Assembly (NCBI GenBank): GCA_039198225.1 | Contig: JBCCTQ010000012.1 | Span: 37,246-101,245 of the forward strand | From: JASJAR01 sp039198225 | GTDB taxonomy: Bacteria; Pseudomonadota; Alphaproteobacteria; Rhodobacterales; Rhodobacteraceae | Direction of reading: 5' to 3' | Length of the DNA stretch: 64,000 nt | In this document: positions 1 to 7,958 of the stretch, piece by piece | Position numbering within the stretch: position 1 is the stretch's first letter | Layout of the letters: the number at the start of each line of letters is the position of its first letter | Notes under the pieces: model-generated | The model's database searches: none | What the model was told of the DNA's origin: nothing | The model's input: the letters and a program-made list of their open reading frames with translations, nothing else | Made by a program: the position numbers and the translations under genes

Positions 1-960
1 CATGTCCGATCCTGCCACCAACACGCTGAAGACGGCCGTGATATCGCCCTGGCCATCGCTTCCGGGTCCGGCCCGTTCGGCCATAGAGGCCACGAGGTGG
101 GGAAGGCTCGGCGGAAACCCCTGAAGGCTCGACTGTTCACCGGCCGCCAGTGCAACTTCCCGGTGGGCTTCGGCGAAGCGGGTCACGGAATCTGCCAAAA
201 GCAACACATGGGCTCCGCCGTCGCGGAAATGCTCGGCCACCGCCATGGCCGTGCCAAGGGCGCGGCGGCGGCGGAGGGCCGGAAGATCGGATGTGGCCGC
301 CACCACCACCGCCTTTTCCATGCCGCGTGGCCCAAGGACGTTCTCGATAAAATGGCGAACCTCGCGGCCCCGTTCACCCACCAGGGCGATCACCACCACA
401 TCCGCCTCAACCCCTTGGGCCAATTGCGCCAGTAGTGTTGATTTTCCGACGCCCGAGCCTGCGAAAAGGCCGATCCGCTGGCCTCGAACCAGGGGAAGCA
501 TCGTGTCAAACACGGCCAGTCCAGTGGCCATCCGCGCGCCGAGCCCCCGCCGCCCGGTGGCCGCATCCGGCGGGCGGTTGATGGGGCGGGGGTCGGTGCC
601 CGAAAGAAGTGGGCGGCTGTCGAGCGCTTTGCCCGAAGGGTCAATGACTCGGCCGAGCCAGGACGCATCAGGCGCAATCCGGTCAGAGCCGAGAAGGATG
701 GCACGGTCATCGGTGCTGTGTCCGTCGGCCGAGCCGTCCATCAAAATAGCAATGTCGTCAGGGCCGAGGGCGACAACCTCGCCTTCGGTGGGGCTCCCTA
801 CGTTGGAAAGGAGCCGGACCCGGTCGCCCATGGCCGCATGGGCAGAAAGTCCGGTCACGCGCACGAGACCAGCCGCGATATGAGAGACGCGCCCGGCCGG
901 GCGCACGGTGTCGACCGATTTGAGTTCTGCCACGATGTGACCCAGCCCTGGGCCAGCCAT
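1..960 (-). CDS. fliI: Flagellum-specific ATPase FliI (3' part outside window)
   Basis: FliI is the hexameric ATPase that energises and orders substrate entry into the flagellar type III export gate. The first 320 codons are visible; the frame stays open to base 1, so the C-terminus is beyond the window. A Walker A loop (GLFAGSGVGKST) lies near residues 163-172, followed by the segment ALVGERGREVRHFIENVLG and a DSVTRFAEAHREVALAAGE stretch, both characteristic of FliI/YscN rather than F1 beta subunits. The start (ATG at 958-960) gives the expected N-terminal length. It is divergent from flgB across an 82-bp gap. Identification is firm; only the end is missing. Confidence 0.96.
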   Translation of the reverse strand, partial: MAGPGLGHIVAELKSVDTVRPAGRVSHIAAGLVRVTGLSAHAAMGDRVRLLSNVGSPTEGEVVALGPDDIAILMDGSADGHSTDDRAILLGSDRIAPDASWLGRVIDPSGKALDSRPLLSGTDPRPINRPPDAATGRRGLGARMATGLAVFDTMLPLVRGQRIGLFAGSGVGKSTLLAQLAQGVEADVVVIALVGERGREVRHFIENVLGPRGMEKAVVVAATSDLPALRRRRALGTAMAVAEHFRDGGAHVLLLADSVTRFAEAHREVALAAGEQSSLQGFPPSLPHLVASMAERAGPGSDGQGDITAVFSVLVAGSDM

Positions 961-1042
961 GCCCGTTCTCCTCTGCTTCAAGGAACGGTTTCTAAACGAA
1001 TCGAAGTTAAGCCTCCGTCTACTGATCGAGGGAGAAGCCCCG

Positions 1043-1432
1043 ATGTTTGAAAGACTGGAGATCTTGGCGATTGCGCGTGACCTGGCTGTCCATGCCGGCG
1101 CCCGCCAAACCGTTACGGCCGAGAATGTGGCCAATGCCGACACGCCCGGCTACCGGGCCCGTGATCTCCCCGACTTTTCAGAAATTTACCGAAGTGGCAA
1201 AATGGAAACCTCGCTCCGGCAAACCCGAGCGAGCCATATGGACCTTGCAAGCCGCGGGATGGTGGCTTTCGCCGAAGACACGGACGGCGCGGCGAGCCCC
1301 AATGGAAATACAGTTTCGCTCGAAAGCGAGCTTGTCCGCGCAGCCGATATAAGAAGCCAGCACAACCGGGCCCTGTCGGTCTATGGCGCCTCGTTGGACA
1401 TGATCCGCGCCGCGATTGGGCGGTCGAGGTAA
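1043..1432 (+). CDS. flgB: Flagellar proximal rod protein FlgB
   Basis: FlgB is a rod subunit of the flagellar basal body, exported through the type III apparatus and assembled in the periplasm. The 129-residue protein carries the rod/hook-family N-terminal signature ENVANADTPGYRARDL near residue 30, and ends in the helical C-terminal segment used for rod packing. The ATG at 1043 is preceded by the purine-rich GGGAGAAG; an in-frame ATG upstream at 959 would add 28 residues lacking similarity to the family, so it is not used. It heads the flgB-flgC-fliE-fliQ-flgF-flgG-flgA-flgH block, with only 3 bp before flgC. Confidence 0.95.
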   Translation: MFERLEILAIARDLAVHAGARQTVTAENVANADTPGYRARDLPDFSEIYRSGKMETSLRQTRASHMDLASRGMVAFAEDTDGAASPNGNTVSLESELVRAADIRSQHNRALSVYGASLDMIRAAIGRSR

Positions 1433-1435
1433 GCC

Positions 1436-1828
1436 ATGGCCGATTTTTCAACATCGCGCGCGATTGCGGCCAGCGGCATGGCTGCCCAAGCCGAACGCCT
1501 GCGCTTTTTGTCCGAGAATATATCGAACGCCGATACCCCAGGATACCGCCGGAAGACCGCCTCGTTCCAAGAGGTGCTTGATGCGGGACAGAGCACCGGA
1601 AAGGTGCAAATCGGTCCGGTTGAACTGGACCAAGCGGCCCTTGAACGGGTCTATGACCCCAGCCATCCGCTGGCGGGGGACGACGGCTATTATGATGGAT
1701 CGAACGTCAATCTGGTGGTCGAAATCGCTGACGCGCGCGAAGCGCAGCGCAGCTATGAGGCGAACCTCCGAGTGTTCGACCAGGCGCGGCAGATGAGCCG
1801 CAGCCTGTTTGATCTGCTCCGCCGCTAG
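1436..1828 (+). CDS. flgC: Flagellar proximal rod protein FlgC
   Basis: FlgC is a second proximal-rod subunit. It is 130 residues long, the normal size. The rod-protein motif SENISNADTPGYRRK sits near residue 28, and the C-terminal segment (EIADAREAQRSYEANLRVF) matches the conserved helical end of the family. It follows flgB by 3 bp and precedes fliE by 11 bp, so the three are almost certainly co-transcribed and assembled together into the first rod segment. Confidence 0.96.
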   Translation: MADFSTSRAIAASGMAAQAERLRFLSENISNADTPGYRRKTASFQEVLDAGQSTGKVQIGPVELDQAALERVYDPSHPLAGDDGYYDGSNVNLVVEIADAREAQRSYEANLRVFDQARQMSRSLFDLLRR

Positions 1829-1839
1829 GGAGGCCCAAA

Positions 1840-2118
1840 ATGGAGCTGAAATCATCCCTTGCGGCCCAGCAATACGCGGCAACCCGTTCGGCCACGGCCC
1901 CCAAACCGGGGTCGAACGGGGGTGCGGAACTGCTGGGGTCATTCGAAAAAACCCTGAAAACCGCCGAGGACACGGCCAAAGCCGCCATGACGTCGGGCGC
2001 CGACCCCCATGCTTTGGTGCAAGCCTTGGCCGAAAGCCAACTGGCCGTTGAAACCGCAGCGACTGTCCGCGACCGGGTGGTCGAGGCCTATCAGGAAATC
2101 CTGAGGATGCCCGTTTAA
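1840..2118 (+). CDS. fliE: Flagellar hook-basal body adaptor FliE
   Basis: FliE links the MS ring/export gate to the rod and is among the first exported subunits. The 92-residue product is typical in length. The C-terminal half (DPHALVQALAESQLAVETAATVRD followed by VVEAYQEILRMPV) is the conserved FliE region, including the terminal YQEI.RMP ending. Its stop codon overlaps the fliQ start by one base (TAATG), suggesting translational coupling. Confidence 0.95.
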   Translation: MELKSSLAAQQYAATRSATAPKPGSNGGAELLGSFEKTLKTAEDTAKAAMTSGADPHALVQALAESQLAVETAATVRDRVVEAYQEILRMPV

Positions 2119-2384
2119 TGGATGAAATGGTCTTTTATGACACGCTCCGCCAAGGGCTTTGGGCGGCGGTTGTGATGTCGCTCCCGATCCTTCTTTCGGC
2201 CCTTGTCGCAGGCCTTGTTGTGGGGCTTTTCCAAGCGCTGACCTCGATCCAAGAGCTCACCCTCACATTCGTTCCGAAACTCGGCGTCATGGTGGGGGTC
2301 TTTTGGGTGTCGATGGCGTTCATGTCGGAGACCCTCACCGGGTATTTCACCGGAATTGTGATCCCATTGATCGCCGGAGGCTGA
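2118..2384 (+). CDS. fliQ: Flagellar export gate protein FliQ
   Basis: FliQ is a small export-gate subunit forming a helical complex with FliP and FliR. The 88-residue protein has the usual two hydrophobic hairpin segments (about residues 14-38 and 52-80) joined by the conserved QALTSIQELTLTFVPK stretch. In this genome the gate genes are scattered: fliQ lies here within rod genes, fliR is with flhA/flhB near 7.5 kb, and fliP is at 18.5 kb. The start overlaps the fliE stop. Confidence 0.96.
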   Translation: MDEMVFYDTLRQGLWAAVVMSLPILLSALVAGLVVGLFQALTSIQELTLTFVPKLGVMVGVFWVSMAFMSETLTGYFTGIVIPLIAGG

Positions 2385-2386
2385 GA

Positions 2387-3103
2387 ATGGAGGCGTCCGG
2401 TTATACCACTCTCACGCGGCTGACGGGCCTCCTTCGGGAGATGGACAGCGTGGCCAACAACTTGGCCAATATGTCTACAACCGGGTATCGCCGCGAAGAG
2501 ATGGTGTTTGCCGAATTCGTCAAGGATGTGGGGCCGGGAGAGCCGTCGCTTTCAATGGGGGCGGCGCGGGCGCGTTGGAGCGATCTGGGCCAGGGGGCGC
2601 TGACGCAGACCGGCGGAACTTTCGACATCGCCATTGAAGGCGAGGGGTTTTTCCTGATTTCCACGCCCGAGGGCGAGATGCTGAGCCGCGCTGGGGTGTT
2701 CGCGCCAAACGCTTTCGGTGAAGTTGTCACGCCGGACGGCCATCCCTTGCTTGACGAAGGCGGCGCTCCGGTTTTCGTCCCGGCCGGTGCGGCGAGCATC
2801 GCGATCGCCGCCGACGGAACCCTCAGTGCCGACGGGGCCCCCTTGGGCCGGATCGGGCTTTATCGGCCGAGCGATCCCAATGACCTTAGCCGACAAGACG
2901 GGGTTATGTTCGACGCACCCGGTGGGATCGAGCCGGTCGAGGGGCGGATGGTGCAGGGCTTTATTGAGGCTTCAAACGTCAATCCGGTTGCCGAAATCGC
3001 CCGGATGATCGAAGTCCAACGGGCCTACGAACTCGGCCAGGGCTTTCTTGACAAAGAAGACGAACGGGTGCGCGCCGCACTCCGCACGCTGACGAGCTCA
3101 TAG
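2387..3103 (+). CDS. flgF: Flagellar basal-body rod protein FlgF
   Basis: FlgF is the proximal rod protein connecting FlgB/FlgC to the distal rod. The 238-residue reading starts at the ATG two bases after the fliQ stop; the same frame is open far upstream, but that extension overlaps fliQ and is not used. N-terminal ANNLANMSTTGYRREEM and C-terminal EIARMIEVQRAYE are the paired terminal motifs of hook/rod proteins, and the central part carries the EGEGFFLISTPEG segment found in FlgF/FlgG. It is followed by flgG 10 bp downstream. Confidence 0.95.
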   Translation: MEASGYTTLTRLTGLLREMDSVANNLANMSTTGYRREEMVFAEFVKDVGPGEPSLSMGAARARWSDLGQGALTQTGGTFDIAIEGEGFFLISTPEGEMLSRAGVFAPNAFGEVVTPDGHPLLDEGGAPVFVPAGAASIAIAADGTLSADGAPLGRIGLYRPSDPNDLSRQDGVMFDAPGGIEPVEGRMVQGFIEASNVNPVAEIARMIEVQRAYELGQGFLDKEDERVRAALRTLTSS

Positions 3104-3113
3104 GAGGCACTTG

Positions 3114-3899
3114 ATGCGCGCCCTTTCTATCGCCGCGACCGGCATGAACGCCCAGCAAACCAAAGTCGAGGTCGTCTCGAACAACCTCGCCAACATGTCG
3201 ACCACCGGCTACAATGCACGGCGGGCGGAATTTGCCGATCTTCATTACCAGCAAGCGGTGCGTGCGGGCACGATCAACGCCGCCGACGGCACGGTCTTGC
3301 CCACCGGCGTCCAATTGGGTCTCGGCGTTCGGCCGACATCGGTGAATGTCGAATTGGCCCAAGGGTCATTGGCAGCCACCGGCGGCAATCTCGACATCGC
3401 CATTGAGGGCAACGGCTATATTGAGATCACCCTGCCGTCGGGCGTGTCCGCCTATACTCGCGACGGGGGATTGAAGCGCTCGGCCGATGGTCAGGTCGTC
3501 ACGTCCGACGGGTATCCCCTCGTGCCTGACATCACTATTCCCGACGATGCTCGCTCAATCTCGATCAGCGCCGATGGTGAGGTCTTTGCCTATTTCATCG
3601 ATCAAACCCAGCCGACCCAGCTCGGTCAGATCACGCTTGCTGGGTTTTCAAACCCCAAAGGTCTCGAGGCGATTGGGTCGAACTTATTTGTCGAGACCGC
3701 CGCCTCCGGCGCCCCGGTGGTCTCGCTTCCGGGCACGGACGGGCTCGGAACGCTTCGGCAAGGTTATATCGAGGAAAGCTCCGTCGATCCGGTGCGGGAA
3801 ATCACGGAATTGATCAAAGCCCAGCGGGGGTACGAGCTCAATTCAAAAGTGATCACCGCCGCCGACCAAATGCTTGGCGCGACCACTCAGATCCGCTGA
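3114..3899 (+). CDS. flgG: Flagellar distal rod protein FlgG
   Basis: FlgG builds the distal rod, the drive shaft crossing the P and L rings. Length (261 residues) matches the family closely. Diagnostic segments are SNNLANMSTTGYNARR near residue 22, the FlgG-type ADLHYQQAVRAGT insertion that rigidifies the rod, and the C-terminal REITELIKAQRGYELNSKVI. A TTG codon directly precedes the ATG, but the AGGAGG ribosome-binding site at 3102-3107 is well placed for the ATG at 3114. The stop overlaps the flgA start (TGATG). Confidence 0.97.
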   Translation: MRALSIAATGMNAQQTKVEVVSNNLANMSTTGYNARRAEFADLHYQQAVRAGTINAADGTVLPTGVQLGLGVRPTSVNVELAQGSLAATGGNLDIAIEGNGYIEITLPSGVSAYTRDGGLKRSADGQVVTSDGYPLVPDITIPDDARSISISADGEVFAYFIDQTQPTQLGQITLAGFSNPKGLEAIGSNLFVETAASGAPVVSLPGTDGLGTLRQGYIEESSVDPVREITELIKAQRGYELNSKVITAADQMLGATTQIR

Positions 3900-4324
3900 T
3901 GCGCGCGCTTGTTCTTATCCTTGCCCTTTGGGGCACGCCGGGTCTGGCCGAGACGGTCATCGCTGCGCGAACCATTCGCGCCCATTCCGTTCTCGGCCCA
4001 GACGATCTGGCACTGGCCAAAGCAGAAATTCCAGGCGCCTTAGAGGATATGGCATTGGCCATCGGCCAGGAGGCACGGGTCATGATCTATGCAGGCCGGC
4101 CGGTCCGCGCCGGCGACCTCGGCCCGCCTGCACTTATCGAACGCAATCAGATTGTGATTCTGCGCTTTGTTGCCGGTGCGCTCACCATCACGACCGAAGG
4201 CCGTGCCATGGAGCGGGGCGCCGTAGGCGACCGCATCCGGGCCGTCAACGTTGCCTCGCGCCTCCCCGTTTCCGGACGCGTCACGGCCGACGGCACCCTC
4301 CACGTGGATGGGTCGACGCCTTAA
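3899..4324 (+). CDS. flgA: Flagellar P-ring chaperone FlgA
   Basis: FlgA is a periplasmic chaperone for P-ring (FlgI) assembly. The 141-residue protein has an N-terminal signal peptide (RALVLILALWGTPGLA) and a SAF-type domain, including AARTIRAHSVLGPDDL and the C-terminal GDRIRAVNVASRLPVSGRV, typical of FlgA. It is the short alphaproteobacterial form, lacking the extra N-terminal domain of enterobacterial FlgA. It sits between flgG and flgH; flgI, its client, is not in the window. Confidence 0.93.
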   Translation: MRALVLILALWGTPGLAETVIAARTIRAHSVLGPDDLALAKAEIPGALEDMALAIGQEARVMIYAGRPVRAGDLGPPALIERNQIVILRFVAGALTITTEGRAMERGAVGDRIRAVNVASRLPVSGRVTADGTLHVDGSTP

Positions 4325-4347
4325 ACCCCTGAAAGGAAGCGCCGCCC

Positions 4348-5073
4348 ATGCGGAAATTATTATTTGTCGTTTTTCTAGGATTGGTCGCCTCCTGCGCGCG
4401 TCTCGACGATGTCGGAAAGGCACCGGACTTCACGCCGATCGACAACGGAATCGAACACCGCGCCATGGCCCAGCCCATGGCCGTCGCCGAGCCAGATTTC
4501 CGGATCCCGCGCGACCGCGCCTCGCTTTGGTCGAGCCGACGGGGTTCCCTTCTGGGAGACAGAAGGGCAGGGCGTTCCGGCGATATCCTGACGGTCGTCA
4601 TAGAAATCGACGAGCGCGCCGAGATCGCCAATTCCACAGCCCGGTCCCGAGGCGGGTCCGAAAGCAGCCAAATTCCCACGTTCTTCGGCTTGGAGACGAT
4701 AGCAAATAACGTGCTGCCCGGATCGAACGCGCTCACGAGCGGGGCCTCGGCGACCTCTTCTTCGAGTTCGAACGGAACCGGCTCGGTCAGCCGAAACGAG
4801 CGGCTCGAACTTCGGGTTGCGGCGACTGTCACCGAGACATTGCCGAACGGTGTCCTCCGGATCCAGGGGAGCCAGGAGGTCCGGGTCAATTTCGAGATCC
4901 GCGAACTTTTGGTCACCGGGTATGTCCGCCCCGAAGACGTGTCTCGCCGCAACGAGATCACCTATGACAAGATCGCCTCGGCGCGCATTTCCTACGGTGG
5001 CCGCGGACAGATCACGGATGTGCAACAGCCGCGCTACGGCCAGCAGGTGGCCGACATCATTCTGCCGTTCTAG
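4348..5073 (+). CDS. flgH: Flagellar L-ring lipoprotein FlgH
   Basis: FlgH forms the outer-membrane L ring of the basal body. The N-terminus is a lipoprotein signal with lipobox VASC (modified Cys at about residue 17). The conserved FlgH core follows: SRRGSLLGDRRAGRSGDILT, then NERLELRVAATVTETLPNG and the C-terminal RPEDVSRRNEITYDKIA with YGGRGQ. At 241 residues it is standard length. It closes the rod/ring gene run and is followed 8 bp later by a FliL-like gene. Confidence 0.96.
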   Translation: MRKLLFVVFLGLVASCARLDDVGKAPDFTPIDNGIEHRAMAQPMAVAEPDFRIPRDRASLWSSRRGSLLGDRRAGRSGDILTVVIEIDERAEIANSTARSRGGSESSQIPTFFGLETIANNVLPGSNALTSGASATSSSSSNGTGSVSRNERLELRVAATVTETLPNGVLRIQGSQEVRVNFEIRELLVTGYVRPEDVSRRNEITYDKIASARISYGGRGQITDVQQPRYGQQVADIILPF

Positions 5074-5081
5074 CTGAAGCC

Positions 5082-5606
5082 ATGGGAAAGATCCTGCCCC
5101 TTCTTCTTTTGCTTGTTGGCATCGGAGCCGGTGTCGGAGCGGGGTTGAGCGTTGCGCCGGATGGTTCGGAATGCGCGCCCCATGCCGCCGCTCCGGCGGG
5201 CCAGGAGGGGGAGGCGGCAGAAGACTGTGAGCACCCTCCCGAAGAAGAGGCTAAGCCGGAGGCCGAAGAAGAGGCTGTTGAGGATGTCGATTTCGTTCGG
5301 ATGAACGACCAATTCGTCGTCCCTGTCTTGGTGGACGGAAGTGTGCGATCCCTCGTTGTGATGTCGATCACTCTGGAGGCCGATCTTGGCTCATCTGCCG
5401 GGATATTTGCCATTGAGCCCAAATTGCGGGACGCGTTTCTCCGCGTACTTTTCGATCACGCGAATAGCGGGGGGTTCAGCGGTGCCTATACCGAGGCCGG
5501 ACGTATGGACCGACTGCGCCGGGCGCTTCTGGAAATCGCGCGCAAGGTGGCCGGCGAGCAGGTGCGTGACATCTTGATCCTCGATATGCTCCGCCAAGAG
5601 GTCTAG
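5082..5606 (+). CDS. FliL-family protein, second copy (flgH-linked)
   Basis: FliL proteins are single-pass membrane proteins near the stator that support motor torque or stator stability. The 174-residue product has a membrane anchor (about residues 4-22), a very acidic Glu/Ala/Pro linker (about 40-70), and a periplasmic domain with FliL-like features: VPVLVDGSVRSLVVMSITLE and a C-terminal helix-strand ending RDILILDMLRQEV. A clearer FliL lies at 15.4-15.9 kb, so this is a paralog or FliL-like accessory. The position directly after flgH suggests co-expression with the L ring. The family call is fairly sure; the function is inferred. Confidence 0.75.
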   Translation: MGKILPLLLLLVGIGAGVGAGLSVAPDGSECAPHAAAPAGQEGEAAEDCEHPPEEEAKPEAEEEAVEDVDFVRMNDQFVVPVLVDGSVRSLVVMSITLEADLGSSAGIFAIEPKLRDAFLRVLFDHANSGGFSGAYTEAGRMDRLRRALLEIARKVAGEQVRDILILDMLRQEV

Positions 5607-5711
5607 CGGAGAAGGATTTCAAGGCGCAGCCGTGAATTGGTGTGTCTCTAGTGCCCGTTGCCGCTGCTCTGGCCACGGGGCAGGCGCCTTATTCGGCCAT
5701 ATCTGTCAAGG

Positions 5712-6080
5712 CTATTTTATCCGGCGCCGCTTGGTGGATCGTAGATCTGAGAGGAGCTGCTCCAGTACCTCAGCGCGGGCAACGCCGCGCCGTGCCTTCT
5801 CGAACGGGGTCGCAAGCTCCGCCTCGGCCCGCGCGAGGGAGGCTGCGGCCTGTGCTACTCGGAGCCTGCCATGTTTGAGGGCGGCTTCACCTGAACCTGG
5901 CCAGTCAAGCGCGTGGCGAGGATCTTCTTCCAACGCGCCTCGCAATCGGTCGAGCGCGCCCGAAGCCCGTTCTTTGGCGTGCCGCGCTTGCTCCGACTGC
6001 GCCACTGCATCCGCCAGAACCGCAAGATCCAGGTCTCGGTGAAGTCTGGCGAGACGCAACAGGTCCTTGAGGCGCCGCAT
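5712..6080 (-). CDS. Small coiled-coil protein downstream of flhB, FliJ-like
   Basis: The reading from the ATG at 6078-6080 gives 122 residues, nearly all helical and rich in Ala, Arg, Glu and Leu with heptad-like spacing, the size and composition of FliJ-type export chaperones. FliJ acts as the stalk of the FliI ATPase ring. I see no sequence signature strong enough to prove this. It begins 4 bp after the flhB stop and is the last gene of the flhA-fliR-flhB run. A longer frame upstream overlaps flhB and is rejected. It may instead be an unrelated flagellar coiled-coil protein. Confidence 0.55.
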   Translation of the reverse strand: MRRLKDLLRLARLHRDLDLAVLADAVAQSEQARHAKERASGALDRLRGALEEDPRHALDWPGSGEAALKHGRLRVAQAAASLARAEAELATPFEKARRGVARAEVLEQLLSDLRSTKRRRIK

Positions 6081-6084
6081 CGGG

Positions 6085-7182
6085 CTAGCTCCGCCGGACC
6101 AGGCTGCGGCGCGCCCGCTTTCTGACTGCTTCAGCAAACCGGATGGCGGCGGCCACGGGGCGGTAATGCTCGGGCAGCACCTCATCGCCGATATCAAGTG
6201 TGGCGAAAAGGGCCCGTGCGGTCGGCGGGTCTCTGCGAAGCGGCACGGCATGGGCCGCCGCCGCCTCGCGGATCCGCCCGGCCACTTCATCGACCCCTTT
6301 GGCAATACAAATCGGCGCGCGTCCCGAGCCCCGGTCCCACTTAAGCGCGACAGCATAATGGGTTGGGTTGACGATCACGACATCCGCTTGCGGCACGTCA
6401 GAGATCATTTGGTTCGTCGCGATGTCATAGGCCTTTTGGCGCCGTCGCTGCTTAAGGTGGGGGTCGCCTTCGCTGTCTTTGGTCTCGTCCTGCAGCTCTT
6501 TATGGCTCATCCGATTTTTGCGAATGTGCTCCGCGCGCTGCCAGAGAAAATCGATGAAACCAAAGCCAAAGGACACGACTAAGACCACGGCCAAAAAGTC
6601 GAACCCGAGCGCCATCAGAAGGTGAATGTGGCCCGCCACGGAGGTTGCTGCCGAACTCAGGATCGTTGGGAGATCGCGGTAGATCGCGTATCCGAGGATC
6701 GCACTGAAGATCGTGAGTTTGACAAAGCTCTTAGTGAAATTGAAAAGCCCGTTCCGGCCGAATTTCTGTTTTGCATTTTCAAGTGGCGAGATCCGAGACA
6801 ATTTAGGCTGGATCTTCTTGGCCGACATCGTAAACGCCTGCTGCGCGACAACGGCAATCAGAACGCCCAGTACCGGAAAAAGGAGCCAGGGCACGCTGCT
6901 TTTGAGAACTGCCCCGAGAAAGGCCCCGATCGGCGCCTCGGGAGAATTGCGGAAAACCCGCGCTGACAGCGTGTCGGCCTGCGCGAGTAAACCGGCCAGG
7001 TCCTCGCCCACGCCGGTCAAAAGCGAGGCGCCTAGCGTCCCGGCGCAAATGACGAGACCCGCATAGGCGCCTGTGGTCGTCAGATCTTGCGACATCGGGA
7101 CTTCGCCGCGCTTTCTCGCGTCGTCGAGTTTTTTCTGGGTCGGTTCGTGGTTTTTGTCGCTGTCGTCGTCCGGGCCGGCCAT
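6085..7182 (-). CDS. flhB: Flagellar export switch protein FlhB
   Basis: FlhB is the substrate-specificity switch of the flagellar export gate. It has four membrane helices and a cytoplasmic domain that self-cleaves at an NPTH motif, seen here at residues 272-275 (VNPTHYAVALKW). The N-terminus (EPTQKKLDDARKRGEVPMSQDL) is canonical. The ATG at 7182 overlaps the fliR stop (TGATG); a start 12 bases upstream is possible but less coupled. The product is 365 residues with a short tail after the autoprocessed domain, normal for the family. Confidence 0.96.
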   Translation of the reverse strand: MAGPDDDSDKNHEPTQKKLDDARKRGEVPMSQDLTTTGAYAGLVICAGTLGASLLTGVGEDLAGLLAQADTLSARVFRNSPEAPIGAFLGAVLKSSVPWLLFPVLGVLIAVVAQQAFTMSAKKIQPKLSRISPLENAKQKFGRNGLFNFTKSFVKLTIFSAILGYAIYRDLPTILSSAATSVAGHIHLLMALGFDFLAVVLVVSFGFGFIDFLWQRAEHIRKNRMSHKELQDETKDSEGDPHLKQRRRQKAYDIATNQMISDVPQADVVIVNPTHYAVALKWDRGSGRAPICIAKGVDEVAGRIREAAAAHAVPLRRDPPTARALFATLDIGDEVLPEHYRPVAAAIRFAEAVRKRARRSLVRRS

Positions 7183-7958
7183 CAGGGCCCCCAAAACGGA
7201 CGGGCAAGAAACCCGTCAAGCGCGGTGTTCCAAGCGCCGAGGAGCAAGGGCAGGCTGAGTGCCATCAAAAGGAGGGCGGCGAAGGTAATCGCAGGGGCGC
7301 CGACAAAGGCAACCATCAATTGCGGCATGGCCCGATTGATGGCGCCGAGGGCAAGATTGTAGAGGAGCGAGACGATCACGAAGGGCGCTGCAAGCGTGAA
7401 GGCCAAGGCGAACATCGCACCGGTATGGCCTGTTCCCCAGATCCTGAGATCGACCGCATTTGGAAGGGAAGCAGGTGGGAAAAGTTTATATGAAACAATG
7501 ATATATGAGACGATTTTAACATGAAGCCCGAGAATTACGATCAGTGCCAATCCGGCAAGGACCATCACATGGGAGAGCGCCGGCTGCGGATCGACGATCG
7601 CCGTTCCGAAAATCTGCGCCAGGGATGTGGCTTGGGCTGCAATCGTACCGGCGGTTTGAAGGGCGAGGACAAAAAACCGGATTGCTAGGCCCAAAAGCAG
7701 TCCAGCGATTATCTCGCTTCCGAGAAGAGCAAGCGTCCCTGCGCCCCGTGACAAGGCCCCGTCTATTTCGGGGAAGGCGGCGGGTGCCACAACGAGGGAG
7801 AGCGCCGCCGCAAGGGCAATGCGCACCCGTTCAGGCACACTTCTTTCCCCAAATACCGGAAGGACTCCCAGCATGGCACCGACCCGGAGAAAGACGAGCC
7901 CACCGACCAAAAGCTGGCCTTCGACAAGCTCGAAGAGGGAGGCGGCCGCCTCACTCAT
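7182..7958 (-). CDS. fliR: Flagellar export gate protein FliR
   Basis: FliR joins FliP and FliQ in the membrane-embedded export gate. The 258-residue protein is highly hydrophobic with about six membrane segments and carries family features such as FLRVGAMLGVLPVFGERSVP near the N-terminus and ALQTAGTIAAQATSLAQIFG in the middle. It overlaps flhA upstream (ATGA) and flhB downstream (TGATG), so the three membrane components are translationally coupled. Confidence 0.95.
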   Translation of the reverse strand: MSEAAASLFELVEGQLLVGGLVFLRVGAMLGVLPVFGERSVPERVRIALAAALSLVVAPAAFPEIDGALSRGAGTLALLGSEIIAGLLLGLAIRFFVLALQTAGTIAAQATSLAQIFGTAIVDPQPALSHVMVLAGLALIVILGLHVKIVSYIIVSYKLFPPASLPNAVDLRIWGTGHTGAMFALAFTLAAPFVIVSLLYNLALGAINRAMPQLMVAFVGAPAITFAALLLMALSLPLLLGAWNTALDGFLARPFWGP

